A DNA stretch of 64,000 bases, taken from positions 131,501 through 195,500 of the forward strand of contig OX246743.1 in assembly GCA_945910005.1 (NCBI GenBank). The letters are read 5' to 3'. The notes under the pieces are model-generated. The model was given only the letters and a program-made list of their open reading frames with translations, was not told where the DNA came from and did no database searches. The stretch's first letter is position 1. Every line of letters begins with the position of its first letter. The translations under genes and the position numbers were made by a program. The stretch comes from Isoperla grammatica. Lineage: Eukaryota; Arthropoda; Insecta; Plecoptera; Perlodidae. Positions 12,201 through 23,800 of this stretch are shown here, piece by piece.

Positions 12201-13050
12201 ATGGCGGGAAAAACGGGGCATACGTCACCTGCCATGTATCAGCAATCAACCTATCATAAAATGCTAAATAAAATAACGCTTATTTGGAAATTATCATATC
12301 CATAATCATATAAAAATAAAATCGAATTAATGTCTAGTACGCCTAGTAATAAATTTTGAAGCCCAATTACTATAAAAACAATAATACCAAGCCTATTTTC
12401 ATAGAATATCAGTAAATATTGGGTGTTGTTATTCATATGAAGCAGACTTGACAACGGCTTGAGTAAAAATTTTGACAAGGTTAGCTTGATAGGCCTAACC
12501 TTGAAAATTTGATTGTTTCGTCTAGGAGGCGGTGGCAAATTCCAAGGAGGTTATATGCAAAGTCATTCATATAAGCAGTGATTTTCATGGATCGTGACGT
12601 CACATACCGTTTAAAAATAAAAGTGCGGGAAACAAATAATCAAAATCTTTGAACATGTATAGAAGTATAATGAATTAATTTTTAAACTTTTAAATTAGGT
12701 TTGTGATGTCTTTAGATGAATAACAATATATTCCACGTACCTTCAGAGCTGTAGAAAATTCATGCACATTCCCTATTGACAGTTAAACATTGCCTTTGCT
12801 TTATGTTATTTGGTTGCCACCAGATTGCATAGTCTATTTTTAGTGCCAGATAATAAGCCTACAAGTTAAAAATTTACTGTCTTACCTTAGCATTTTATAC
12901 AATGCTAATTTGTTTCAGGTTTCTCGCTACACTGGTGACTTTGAGCGGTGTGCTGTGAAGTGTGTCGACAATCATTTAGGTCTGATACCATCTTTACTGG
13001 ATAAAATGAAGCAAGTGTTAGCCCAAGGAAAATATCATCAAGAATCATAA
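3171..13050 (+). CDS. FAM136A: FAM136A orthologue (DUF842 family), complete, three exons
   Basis: Join 3171-3257, 6368-6586, 12919-13050, giving 145 aa against about 138 in vertebrates. All junctions are phase 0 with GT-AG boundaries. The protein begins with a charged helix (residues 1-29, ending LRKMQ as in the family) and carries four CX3C motifs: CAARC, CVERC, CMMQC and CAVKC. This spacing defines FAM136/DUF842 proteins, which are small mitochondrial proteins whose paired cysteines suggest oxidative folding in the intermembrane space; the biochemical role is not established. The C terminus after the last CX3C is a short helix (PSLLDKMKQVLA). Introns of 3.1 and 6.3 kb are packed with transposons: a 2-kb hAT in intron 1, and a PIF-like element and a four-deep nest in intron 2. 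The exons themselves look intact. Confidence 0.93.
4062..4949. mobile_element. Nested hAT-type element with CAGTGTTGGGG ends
   Basis: The ends are CAGTGTTGGGG and CCCCAACACTG, with target duplication GTCACAAG/GTCACAAA (7 of 8). The subterminal regions are full of AAAGTTC/GAACTTT inverted motifs. There is no coding capacity. It lies inside the larger hAT at 3830-5869. Confidence 0.85.
5552..5602 (+). pseudogene. Possible hAT/BED-type protein N-terminal remnant with a PIP-box-like motif
   Basis: The reading frame opens MSEQKQTTLDSFLTKRP. The QTTLDSFL core resembles the PCNA-interacting motif often seen at the N terminus of hAT/zinc-finger transposon proteins. It runs into low-complexity Pro/Lys codons and a G-run, and no BED finger or catalytic domain follows. 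It is a fragment at best. Confidence 0.3.
6368..6586 (+). CDS. FAM136A: FAM136A exon 2
   Basis: 73 codons between acceptor TTATTTCAG and donor GAA|GTAAGA. It contains three of the four CX3C motifs (RCAARCC, ECVERC, RCMMQC). Open frames in other phases over this interval are shadows. Confidence 0.93.
6931..7434. mobile_element. PIF/Harbinger-like MITE with TTA target duplication
   Basis: The terminal inverted repeats share GATTTCAGTCGAGGAT and a GCGGCGTGGC block. TTA occurs at both flanks (6928-6930 and 7435-7437), fitting the 3-bp TWA duplication of PIF/Harbinger. The interior is GC-rich near the ends and has no coding capacity. It lies in FAM136A intron 2, next to a dense TAGGCCTA cluster at 7300-7345. 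Confidence 0.6.
7435..8603. other. FAM136A intron 2 sequence without recognised features
   Basis: No exons, inverted-repeat elements or tandem arrays were recognised between the PIF-like MITE and the dispersed repeat starting near 8604. Base composition is ordinary for the introns here. Confidence 0.4.
8604..8678. repeat. Left half of a dispersed repeat split by an insertion (see 60196-60610)
   Basis: The CTCACATTTTGCTGCCATTT region matches the copy at 60196-60610. The matching right half resumes at 11774 after the 3.1-kb insertion, so the uninterrupted copy at 60 kb acts as an empty site. Confidence 0.7.
8820..9317. mobile_element. hAT MITE with TAGGGATGACTTCGGAT ends
   Basis: The perfect terminal inverted repeats TAGGGATGACTTCGGAT/ATCCGAAGTCATCCCTA are flanked by the exact 8-bp duplication GTTACTAC. 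The subterminal GGAACCGGTTCC motifs are palindromic. No coding capacity. Confidence 0.92.
9870..10731. mobile_element. hAT MITE with TAGGAATGTCAACGATAT-type ends
   Basis: Terminal inverted repeats TAGGAATGTC/GACATTCCTA with duplication AATGTAGG/AATATAGG (7 of 8). The interior is rich in ATATCGATA motifs. It contains a further nested element at 10283-10695. Confidence 0.85.
10283..10695. mobile_element. Innermost hAT MITE with TAGGGTTGCCGTTTGATA ends
   Basis: Terminal inverted repeats TAGGGTTGCCGTTTGATA and its complement; flanks GATATTAG/GATAGTAT match at 6 of 8. It is the fourth level of the nest in FAM136A intron 2. Confidence 0.8.
11251..11282. repeat. Perfect 32-bp palindrome
   Basis: GTTCCGTAACAGCGCC is followed directly by its exact reverse complement with no spacer. 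It lies inside the hAT at 9647-11331. Confidence 0.95.
11774..11970. repeat. Right half of the dispersed repeat split by the Tigger-like insertion
   Basis: It continues the sequence begun at 8604 and matches 60425-60610, sharing GTAACTTTGTAACTT and TGGAGACGCTC. Together the halves reconstitute the uninterrupted 60-kb copy. Confidence 0.7.
12919..13050 (+). CDS. FAM136A: FAM136A exon 3 (terminal)
   Basis: 43 codons plus TAA. The acceptor is TTGTTTCAG. It carries the fourth CX3C motif (RCAVKC), followed by a C-terminal helix and a lysine/histidine tail. I did not find a close AATAAA within about 300 bp, so the 3' end is unplaced. Confidence 0.9.
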   Translation, partial: VSRYTGDFERCAVKCVDNHLGLIPSLLDKMKQVLAQGKYHQES

Positions 13051-13635
13051 CATAGGCATACAATTTCTATGTTGTAGGTAACATACCTAATATAGGCCTA
13101 ATAAGTAGTCTCTTGCTTTAGTGACTAGTAGTCCTAGCTAGGGTACATAATGCTCTAGATGCGTAACTGTGTTAGGTACCATACTAGTACGGTGGTAAGC
13201 CTACCTATTATCATCATCATTTCATACGCCCACAATTGGTCTATCTGACCAATCCAAATTATATACTTACGGTCGGACTCACCATTCTTGTACGTAGTCA
13301 TGACATCACCTAAACTAAAACCCACACTATTTGTAATGTATACATTTAACGTTCCTCTTGTTTTGTGTGGCTGTATTCCTTGAGTTCTTTCTTCTCACAA
13401 AGTGATCCACACAAAAGTGTTACGTATGGTGTTGCTTCTCGGCAGCATAAATATCACATTTATTCCTGCTGTGTACCCTGTGACTGCGACGAAAAGAAAC
13501 ACCTACCCATTGGACTAGTGTGCTATCTTATTCATCCTGGTTTCTTTCACAAGTTTAATTCCCAGCAAAACCTACCTGTACCGCAACCTACTTGGGAGGA
13601 AACAAATCCTTTGCTTTATTGAAATAATACATTCT
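13051..13635. other. Intergenic stretch downstream of FAM136A
   Basis: Presumably it contains the FAM136A 3' UTR at its left end. No other exon or structured element is recognised. Some sequence near 13560-13620 resembles the following TIR element. Confidence 0.4.
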
Positions 13636-14131
13636 AGGTTTGTTAATTTGTCCTGTACTTTCTTGCGGTACAGCTTTACGGTACAGGCCGGAAATACGCA
13701 ATAGTGCAAGGCATGCAGGTTGCACTGAAGGAAGACAAAAAACACTCTGGTGTAGCAACGGCTAATGTGTGAAATAATATTTAAATTTGATAACGTCTTT
13801 CACAATGGTTTGAAATGTGTAATATTTTTTTTTTCTTCTTATGCGATGATGACTTTTCAGCCATCGGATCTCAACTAACAAATTATTCTTAACGTAAATA
13901 GCAGTTGATGTATCTACTTAAAATAAGAACCACATGTTAATTCAAGTTGCTGCCAGATTTTCTTACACTGCACTGCTACACCACCTCGGTAGCCTGTGCT
14001 GTAAAGCTGCACCAGTGCAGGCTGCACGGGACAAATAAACACGCTGGGTGTAACACCAGCCGGACAGAAGAACATGTTAGTGCTACACTGCCTGTACTAG
14101 TACAAGCAGTACAGGACAAAGAAACAAACCT
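13636..14131. mobile_element. TIR element with AGGTTTGTT...TTTGTCCTGTACT ends
   Basis: The left end AGGTTTGTTAATTTGTCCTG and the reverse complement of the right end (AGGTTTGTTTCTTTGTCCTG) match closely over about 25 bp. A relative with the same ends is at 25281-25620. No target duplication could be fixed, so the superfamily is unknown. Confidence 0.6.
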
Positions 14132-16455
14132 ACTGTGGTTATAATGTCCCCCACAGAAAATCAGCTTGGTAGCCAGAAATGAGTGGGTAGACATTAAATA
14201 CCAATTTATGTATTTTTATTTAATGCAGTTAAAAACATGACTTTTGCAAGTCATGTCAACTTAAATATTTTCTCTTATTTAAGTTATTTTACATTATCAA
14301 TTACATACATTTAAATGATGCTGCCTAGTTTTGTTCCATCGATTAAGTAGCGCTACCAAAGACTTGTAGACTTGAATCTTTTCTTTCAATGTCAATTGTA
14401 GTGCCCAGTTGTTGAGCCGAGTGAGGACCACCACATGTTTCATCTGCAATCTTATGCCAAGGGTGGAATGCACGCAACTTGGCGAGGTGGATGACTAACT
14501 TCATAAATTACTTAACGTTTGAACATGTCAGCCCAACGCGTTTTTTTCGTAGTGGGATAATGACGTATTTTAGATCCCATTGGATTGCCTTCTTTCTTCT
14601 TTTCTTCTACCACAATTGACATCTCATGTCATCATGTATTTTTATTGGATTGTATAGGTTGGGCCGTACCGGTACGTTCTACCACCAGAGATTTAGAAGA
14701 GCTTTGCACTCCACATGACGGATCTGAGTGTATTGTTGTCCTAATTGTTAAAGGCGCACTCGGTGCCATCCAGTACAGATCAGGTTGCCAAGGAGTGTGA
14801 GTCTGCCTACTGCGCTGCCTTGAACTCAACCATGTGACAATATAAGTAACACTGGCATCTCATTTCAGTCGTCGGCGAGCTCTAAAAATGTTTTGAGATC
14901 GCATTATCGTTATAATTTTTTAAATTTCGATATCGCGGTACGATATCGTCAAAATGGTGCCGATATCGATATTTGTATCGTTGGCCATCACCAGTGTATA
15001 GTGTGTAGTCTGTTGTATGTAGGTATATTGTATGATATTAAAAGAACGAATGTTAACTTGCCCTTCAATAAACATGTCTTCATTTATTTCATACGCCACA
15101 CATTAGATGCGGCGTAGTCGTTTTACCTCACTAGTCAAGCAAGCACTAAAGTTTTGATAGTCCCATCAAATGGCAACACTGGATGTCTCATTCATAACTG
15201 GGGTTGGTTCTAAAATCTGAATAACATCGTTCATCTATAATCACTCGATCTTACTCAACATGTTTTATTGAGCATATGTTTACAGTGGGTACCACACAGA
15301 CACAGTAATTCGTGCATCTATATCACTATTTATTTCTACTGTGAAGAGCAAGAGTGCCACGGTGTCCCTTAATGTTACTTGGTCGCTAGTGTAATTGGTA
15401 ACTGTTGAGTTTGATTGATTAATGTTGTGGTGTAGTAGCACACATCAATCTAATTTAAGGGTCATATTGTGTTATAGCCAGATATACTCGTGTAGTATTC
15501 TAGGTATATGCATGTTAACGAAGGTATAACAATATCTATTATTTGTTATTAAGTAAATAAAAAATGAAAGTTTTATGATGTATTTATTTCATTAATTTAT
15601 ATCACCATTTAGGCATTTACTACGAGGGGCATGAATGTTTTCCAATACACTGGGATTGATTGATTACCACGTGCTATGGTAGGCCTATTTGTTTTTTTCT
15701 GTTGGTGGTTTTCCTTCGGCTGATTTTTCTTCCAACTATGTAATGTTTTCTCTGGTAGAGACTCTAACTAACTGCAGTTCACTTAATCCAGTAGTTTTAC
15801 TTACGAATCTACTAACTTTGTAGTGTTAACGCTTACAGTTGTTAATGTCTGTTGCTTGGTTAGTAAAGTGGTTCTATGGTCCTCAAGTTAAGAGTAATGT
15901 AAATAGGGTGGGAGGAGTACTAGGGTTTTTATTGAGTTTGAACAGTATTATCGCACCAAAGCGAGATGTTCACCATCCATTTGAACCCTTTCTCCATATC
16001 CCGCCCTCTTGAGGCGATGCACAGTCCAGCTCACGGCTACAGCTGTATGTCGACTTCCCTGCCCAACTTCCGATTTCTGTCGGTTAAAAATTTATGCTTT
16101 AAAATTGTCAAAAAATAAACTAAAATATGTCATCAAATAGTGAATTCAATGTTATTCTTATGATTGTTTGTCTATTCCACTAAAAATATTTCCAATTTCA
16201 AACTAACTTAGCTGTGTTGCACAATGCATTTCAAAAGCTCAATAAGTTTTGAAAAACGGAAATTAACAATTGCAAAGCTTAATTCCTGAAAGTTTTGAGC
16301 AAGTTTGGTACATAAAAATAAATTTTGGAGTTTGGTGTATTCGATCACCTCTTTATTTTATCAATAAGTTAATGTCCTCTTTAAAACGATTAATGCAAGG
16401 CACCAAGAAAAATACATGGCCGTTACAAAGGAAGCTTATGCCAACCAGATCCGAG
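14132..16455. other. Intergenic DNA without recognised genes
   Basis: No supported exon on either strand. There is an ATATCG-rich fragment at about 14890-14990, resembling the interior of the hAT MITEs at 9870 and 23556 but without ends. On the minus strand, AATAAA at about 16351-16356 suits polyadenylation of the exon at 16456-16638. Confidence 0.4.
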
Positions 16456-16638
16456 TTACTCCGTTCCTAAAATGTCTTTCGCCAACCTCGCCAAGTCGAT
16501 CAGATCCATCTCGTTTTGCATTTGCGAACATGATCGAGTTAACTCTCGGATCCCTTGAAAGTGATCCGCTCTCTGACCAGGGTTAGTTGGATCCAGACGC
16601 AATATGTTGGCGCCAATATGAATCAACGGCACTGTGAA
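16456..16638 (-). CDS. Probable 3'-terminal exon of an unrecognised minus-strand gene
   Basis: A 60-codon frame follows a good acceptor (CATAATCCTACTTTTGTAG at 16639) and ends in TAA at 16458-16456. The frame just upstream of the acceptor is closed by the TAG of the splice site itself, so splicing is required. The peptide is ordinary globular or helical sequence (contains IGANILRLDPTNPGQRADHF and NEMDLIDLARLAKDIL). AATAAA lies about 100 bp downstream on the same strand. I could not identify the protein or its preceding exon; upstream exons must lie between here and E-Syt, or inside E-Syt intron 1. A chance frame is possible. Confidence 0.5.
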   Translation of the reverse strand, partial: FTVPLIHIGANILRLDPTNPGQRADHFQGIRELTRSCSQMQNEMDLIDLARLAKDILGTE

Positions 16639-16849
16639 CTACAAAAGTAGGATTATGAGGGTATGCTTGCAAGGGCTGCAGATTCGTCAAATGTGACGTC
16701 TGGAATGCGTGGTTCCTTGGGTTTAGTATTTTACTTCATTCATATAGTAGTTGGAATCTGCGTCACAAAGTACTTGCCCAAAAAATGTCCTTTCGCAAAC
16801 CATCAAGTTAATCCATCACATGATTACGATGGATCAAAGATACTATTAT

Positions 16850-16905
16850 CAAAGATTACAAACTAGGGTTGATTACAAAGATTACACCCTAGTTTGTAAT
16901 CTTTG
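16850..16905. repeat. Short hairpin with 20-bp perfect arms
   Basis: CAAAGATTACAAACTAGGGT at 16850-16869 and its exact complement at 16886-16905 are separated by 16 bp that again contains ATTACAAAGATTAC. It is probably a MITE remnant or palindrome-driven duplication. Confidence 0.85.
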
Positions 16906-17563
16906 TTATTATCATGTGATAACGATGGATCAATCCCTACGGGAACTCGATCGAGTTGTTCGGATGAACTTATGAAGTCGGCAATTTAAGTGAATGTCTT
17001 ATGATCTTCAAGAAAACGATAGGCCCACGGGAATGTCAATCTTATTAATAGGCTAATAGTAATTAATAATAATAATATTAATAAATTAGTTAATAATAAC
17101 TTGAGCTTATATGACATCAGTAGTTTTTATCAGATTGGTTTTCGCAAAAAGAGATCCTAGGCTAGCTTCTGATTGGATGGACCAGATTCTGGATAAGGAA
17201 TATAGCTGGAAGTTTAAAGTTGATTAACTTTTAGCCATAGCGCTAGTCGTTAGCGATGATCAACCTTTGTTCAACTTCCAGTAATGCTTAGCAAAGTGTG
17301 TGAATCGGGCTTTACCGCAAAAATTAATTGAGCTCGCTCAAGGCGGTGCGCAGGCGGTGCGTCGTTCACTGCGTACTAGATACCTGGCTATGAAGTCATT
17401 GCTATTTTTTACATTTTCAAGGTGACAGCTGAGCCTCTTTCTTATGAAGAGAGGTGCAATTTTAGGTTTCGGGGGTGTGGCAACTAAATACTGAGTTTGT
17501 AATACATTTGAATGTTTCACAGTGTAGCTTTGGTAAACATTTACGTTAATTAATAACTTCAAG

Positions 17564-17851
17564 ATGCCAGATTCTAGTATTTCCCATATTGCAGTTAGTT
17601 TTGCTAAAAAGTTTGGGACCGTTGCTGCTGTGTTCTTGATTGGAAAATATGATTTGAGCATAGCATGGTTAATTGGACCAGTAATTTTGTCTGTTGTTCG
17701 GGAAGAATGGAAGAGAGAAAGCGATATGAGGCGAAATATTGCAAAAGCAACAGCCATGTCAAGTGAGAAAGAGGTTATATTGGCCCGCGTCGATGATTTA
17801 CCAAGCTGGGTGTTCTTCCCTGATGTCGAACGGGCGGAATGGCTTAACAAG
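17564..17851 (+). CDS. ESYT2: E-Syt exon 1: ER membrane hairpin and start of SMP
   Basis: 96 codons from ATG (context CAAGATGCC) to donor AAG|GTAGGC. It has a hydrophobic hairpin (VAAVFLIG...LSIAWLIGPVIL), then the conserved LPSWVFFPDVERAEWLNK that opens the SMP region in all E-Syts. Ends phase 0. The long open frame on the opposite strand is a shadow. Confidence 0.95.
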
Positions 17852-20800
17852 GTAGGCCTACGTATAGGGGCCTAGGCCTTGCTTACTCCTGAATGTATGG
17901 CGGTAACATATTATCATTGGGCTTATACTTTATACCCAATGATATTACACGTGAGCTAGGCCTACGAAGCCCTAGGCCGCAAACACCACGTCTTTAGGCT
18001 AGGCCCTATCGAAACTTGGGGTCCGGACTGGTCCGGGTACGCCTAGGCCTATCCTTCCAGCTACTCATACTAGAGGTAGGCCTAGGCCACGCCAGGGTAT
18101 ATCTTACTATCTTTGGCCTAGGCCCTATTTGCATTGTTCAAGGTTAGGTCCTAGGCATAGGCAGAGGTGTTGTAGACATAGGGCCTAGGTACTAGGCCTA
18201 GAAAGAAAGGTTGGTCGTTCTTATTGTTTCGTCTCCACTTGCCAATGTCCCTCATGTGTCAGTGGCAAACTCTCATCTTCTCCAAGAAACTGGAGGTCCG
18301 TGGGATCTTTCCTAGCTTCTCCTTTCTCATTCGGGTTTCTCGCCCTTCAGTAGGGCACTTTTATCATCTGAGAAGCTCTACAGCTTCTTTTTCCCGCATT
18401 TGTCCGTTGGTAAAATTGTATAGGCCCTTAGTCGCTATAGCTGGCCTGCCCAGGAACAAGTAAGTTTACCCACATTCGTGCTATAAGCTTATCTCTAAAA
18501 TGTCCAAGGGTGATCCCTCCTCTACATTGTAATTGCTTAACAGAATTATAGTTCCCCTATCGTCCGTGTGTCGTGGTCACTCGGAATGTCTTTCCTTTCC
18601 ATATGCTTGCGTAGGGAGGGGGGCAGTCTTTAGGATAGGTGTGCTTTTTTTTGCAGAATGAGGCATTAGATTGGAAAATCGTATTTAGTAGCGTCTTGCT
18701 CACAAGTGCCTGGGGAAGGATAGGCGCCCCTAGTGCCTGTCGTAAGGGGTGACAAAAATGCTGACATATGACATAGGCTTAAAGGTTCTAATCTTTTCTG
18801 AAATCCTCGTTTGGATTGACGTTGGAATCAGCTGACCGGCCTCAACATCACCTGTTGCGCTACAATCAATATTTTGGCTTTGTGACTAACCACTTCCATC
18901 ACTTTATAACAATGATATCACACTGACATGTTGTCTGTTGAATGGGGTTAATTTCACAAAAATTTGTGGATATCGGTGATATCATTGTTATAAAGTGTAA
19001 GTACTCCTTCTAATACACTTAAACCCATTAAGAAACGCACATTTTTTTAAAATTGCCTCTGAGGATCCCCCCCACACCCCCTATTGGCGCCGCCGGGAAG
19101 TACTTTGGCCGGGAGTTTATTGTGCCCCCCATTGATCAACCTCTGCGCACGCTTATGTTCCTTTCCTATCCCTTCTCCTCTCGTTTGAAACTCTCCCACC
19201 CCACTTTGACACTTCATCTACCATTTTCATTATCCTCCTTTGACTATTTCCATCTACTATTTTCGTCCATATTTTGCGTCTCCCAAGCACTCTATTAGCA
19301 GCTTCCTACTGCATTGCTATCTTCGGTCTTATGCGGGTCCCAGGCAGACGCTTCATACGCCTACTCCATGCCAGGCCTAAGCCTAACCAACGTTTGTATC
19401 CTGTCTCCTATGACAGTATTTAAGGTTCTCACACTCTTCCTTACCAATCTCTCCACATTTAATTTAATTCATGCATTCATATGCTAGCCCCAATCTAAGC
19501 TACTTAGTTATACCTACTTCACTCAAGTATAATTTATTGATCAACCTGTCCACAGGGGTGGATTGGGGAAACAATTCGGCCCCAGGTAAAATAAAATGGC
19601 ACTATTGCCCCCCCCCACCCCCCCCACCACCAATAGTCAGTAGGCCTAATAGGCTACCATGAAAAATAGAATTTCTAGAATGGTGACACTTTCAGAACAA
19701 TGTTTTGAAATGCAGCCATATGTAAACCTAGAAACCTGCTCTGCAATGAAAACATTATTTTGAAAAACTTTCACTTTTTATCAGGAACCTGCTCTTAATG
19801 TAAACATGTGTTAGAAAATTACTTTTTGTCTTAAAAATGTAAATTGCTAAAATGTTACATAACAACTGTGCAATCTAGCTAACTTACGGTGTACTAAAGA
19901 TTATTTTTTGTTTTGTTTTTAGGCCTAGGCCTATTTGTTTTATAAGGTTAAGCCTAAGTTGAAACAAGGAATGTTGGTGAAGCAATTCTTAGGCTATTTT
20001 AAAATTTAAACTTGTAAGATTATGAAAGTGAGGCATGGGGTCAAAAGTGTGAGTGGTAAGGGTCAGGCTTCTTGCTCGGCAAGTGTGAACCGGGAAACAA
20101 GTTCCAGTCGTGGTTGGTTTTATAATTTCATGCATGCTATTTGGTTTGGAAAGTGTGATAGAAACTGACAGCTAACCTGAAGATGATATAGGCCTACCTA
20201 ATTGTATTTCATGCTATTTGGTTTAAAAAGTGTGATAGAAACTGACAGCTAACCTGAAGTGAAGATGATATACCTAATTGTATTCCATGCTATTTGGTTT
20301 AGAAAGTGTGATAGAAACTGACAGCTTACCTGAAGATGTTATACCTAAATGTATTCCATGCTATTTGGTTTGGAAAGTGTGATAGAAACAGACAGCTAAC
20401 CTGAAGATGATATAGGGCCTACCTAGTTGTATTCCATGCTATTTGGTTTGGAAAGTGTGATAGAAACTGACAGCTAACCTGAAGATGATATACCTAATTG
20501 CATTCCATGCTATTTGGTTTGGAAAGTGTGATAGAAACAGACAGCTAACCTAAAGATGATATAGATATACCTAATTGTATTCCATGCTATTTGGTTTGGA
20601 AAGTGTGATAAGAACTGACAGCTAACCTGAAGATGATATACCTAATTGTATTCCATGCTATTTGGTTTGGAAAGTGTGATAGAAACAGACAGCTAACCTA
20701 AAGATGATATACCCAATTGTATTCCATGCTATTTGGTTTGGAAAGTGTGATAGGAACTGACAGCTAACCTGAAGATGATATACCTAATTGTATTCCATGC

Positions 20801-23800
20801 TATTTGGTTTGGAAAGTGTGCAGAGGCGGACTGGAATAAACACCCCGGGATGCTGAGTTTCGGGGGGGCCCGCACGAGGTGGCGTGGCGCAGCTGGGGTG
20901 TGGGGAGAAACCCCAGCCGCCGGAGGCAAATACGCCGAAGGCGTGAAACATTTTTTGGGGTTGCATTGAATTTTATGGCCTAAAAAAACGATTTAAGGGC
21001 ACGAATAACGGAAGCCATCCTACCAGTAGGAAAATAATTTCCATTATATTCAATTAATTAGGCGGTTAGGCCTACATTGAATATTTACAATAATTATTAC
21101 AATTAAATTCAATTATAATTTCAAAATAATACTTATGGAGTGGGGTTAAGATTTCTTTAGCAATATACAGAGACGTATATACATCATAGAGACTTTCTGG
21201 TAGCAGCCCATGGGCCCGGACTGCCAAAAGGCACAAATTTGCCCAGGGGCCCGACATGCGTTCGCATCCCGGCATCCCCAGCCAGTCCCTGCCTGCCTAC
21301 GATACACGGTTTAACTGTCCAATGCAATTATAAATTGATCCCAAAGCAGCTTCTAGTGTTGTATAGGAGTCCAGTGTGGCTGCCTGTGTGATGCCAGAGT
21401 AAGCCCCGTTTCCCTCTACGATACACTATTTAGCTGTAAATTGCAATTCAAAATGAATCCAAAGACAGAACATAGTGTTGTATGGGAGTCTAGTGCAGGT
21501 GTCCGTGTGATGCCAGAATAAGCCCTGTTTCCCTTTACAATGCACGGTTTAGCTGTAAAATGCAATTTAAAATTGATCCCAAGGCAGCCACCTAGTGTTG
21601 TAAGGGAGTCTAGGGAGGGTGCCTGTGTGATGCTAGAATAACCCCGTTTCCCTCTACGATGCACGGTTTAGCTGTAAAATGGAATAAAATATGTATCCCA
21701 AGGCAGCCACTTGTGTTGTATGGAGTCTACTGAGGGTGCCTGGGTGATGCCAGAATAAGCCTCATTTCGCTCTACGACGCACGGTTTAGCTGTAAAATGC
21801 AATTCAAAATTGATCCCAGGAAAGACAATAGTGTTGTATGGGAGTCTAGTGTGGGTGCCTGTGTGATGCCAGAATAAGACCCGTTTCCCTCTTCGATGCA
21901 CAGTTTAGCTGTAAAATGCAATACAAAATTGATCCCAAGGCAGACAATAGTGTTGTATGGGCGTCTAGTGTGGGTGCCTGTGTGATGCCAGAATAAGCCC
22001 CGTTTCGCTCTACGACCCACGGTTTAGCTGTAAAATGCAACTAAAAATTGATCCCAAGGCAGACAATAGTGTTGTATGGGAGTCTATTGTGGGTGCTTGT
22101 GTGATGCCAGAATAAGCCCCGTTTCACTCTACGATGCACGGTTTGTCTGTAAAATGCAATTAAAAATGGATCCCATGACGGACAGTAGTGTTGAATGGGA
22201 GTCTAGTGAAGGTGCCTGTGTGTGGCCAGAATAAGCCCCGTTTCCCTCTACGACAGGGGCGGACTGGGATAAAAAGGCCCGTGATGCTGGGATTTGGGGG
22301 TGCTCACACGAGGTGGCGTGGAGCAGCTGGGGTCTGGAGCAAAGTCTTAGCCGACAGAGGCAAATACGCCAAAGGCGCAAAAGATTGTTTGGGGTTGCAT
22401 TGAATTTTATGGTTAAAATACGATTTTAACAGAGGCCACCCTACCAGTAGCAAAATATTATCCATTATATTCAATTAATTACATTGAATATTTACAATAA
22501 ATTCAATTATAGTTTCAAAATAATACTTGTAGAGTGGGGTTAAAATTTTTTTAGCAATATACAGATAAGTATTTACATTATAGGATCTTTCTGGTAGCAG
22601 CCCGGGGGCCCGGGATACGATTGCATCCCGGCATCCCTAGCCAGTCCGTGCCTGAAAGACCCTGTTTTTATTACTAGCTTCGAACGCGGGTTAAAACGAC
22701 GGGCGTTACCCACTTGCGTTTTCACTTCCAACAGTGAACCATCGTAATTGCTTAGTTGTCAACCTTCGCACCAGAAGCGCTGCAAGATATACGCCTTCTT
22801 ATGACGTTAATGTGACTCTCTAGAATTACACGATGACCCTTCTTTGTGTTTTTGAACTTTCCTTGAATCTCTGGTTGCCCAAAGATTTTGATTAACAACA
22901 AAGATTCGTCGTCAGAAAATGCTGCCATGGTGAGAGGAGACGAAAGTGAGATTAAGAAAGGCCTACTCGACAGCTGGGCGGGACGATTAACTAGCGTTGA
23001 CAACCGGAGTGCGTTTTCACTGCACACAAACTCCGAGTTCCGACGCGGGTTAAAAATTCCAACCAGCGTTGCAACTCTGTGCGTTTACATTACAAAAATT
23101 ACCCGCGTTATCGACCAACCCGCGTTCGAAGCGAGTAATAAAAACGGGGTCAAAGTGTGATAGAAACTGAAAGCTTACCTGAAGATGATACACCTAATTT
23201 TATTCCATGCTATTTGGTTTGGAAAGTGTGATAGGAACTGACAGCTTACCTGAAGATGATATACCTAAATGTATTCCATGCTATTTGGTTTGGAAAGTGT
23301 GATAGAAACAGACAGCTAACCTGAAGATGATATACCTAAATGTATTCCATGCTATTTGGTTTGGAAAGTGTGATAGGAACTGACAGCTAACCTGAAGATG
23401 ATATACCTAAATGTATTCCATGCTATTTGGTTTGGAAAGTGTGATAGGAACTGACAGCTAACCTGAAGATGATATACCTAAATGTATTCCATGCTATTTG
23501 GTTTGGAAAGTGTGATAGGAACTGACAGCTAACCTGAAGATGATATACCTAATTGTAGGGCTGCCCAACGATAAAAAAATTAATATCGATATCGCGATAT
23601 TGAGTTTTTTAAACTCGGTATCGATATCGCCGATATCGTATTTTTTTTTCAAACCAGTCAGAGACCATTCATTATAAACAATTTAATATGAATAATTTAA
23701 CGTCGAAATGTTTTACTATGTGCGTCAATTTGTGTGTTGTATTATTTAAAATGTATCCGCAAAACAGCGATGTTGTGATTGGCGTGACGTGACGTGAGTG

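Noticed and set aside
17338..17850. 170-codon minus-strand frame
   Set aside because: Antisense shadow of E-Syt exon 1 and its 5' flank; no domain, and the plus strand is clearly coding.
21416..22380. Overlapping minus-strand frames with repeated GITQAPSLDSHTTL peptides
   Set aside because: Translation of the 120-bp satellite.
22752..23027. Minus-strand frame as an independent Myb-like host gene
   Set aside because: It lies wholly inside a TIR element with AAA flanks, so at most it is transposon-derived; recorded under that element.
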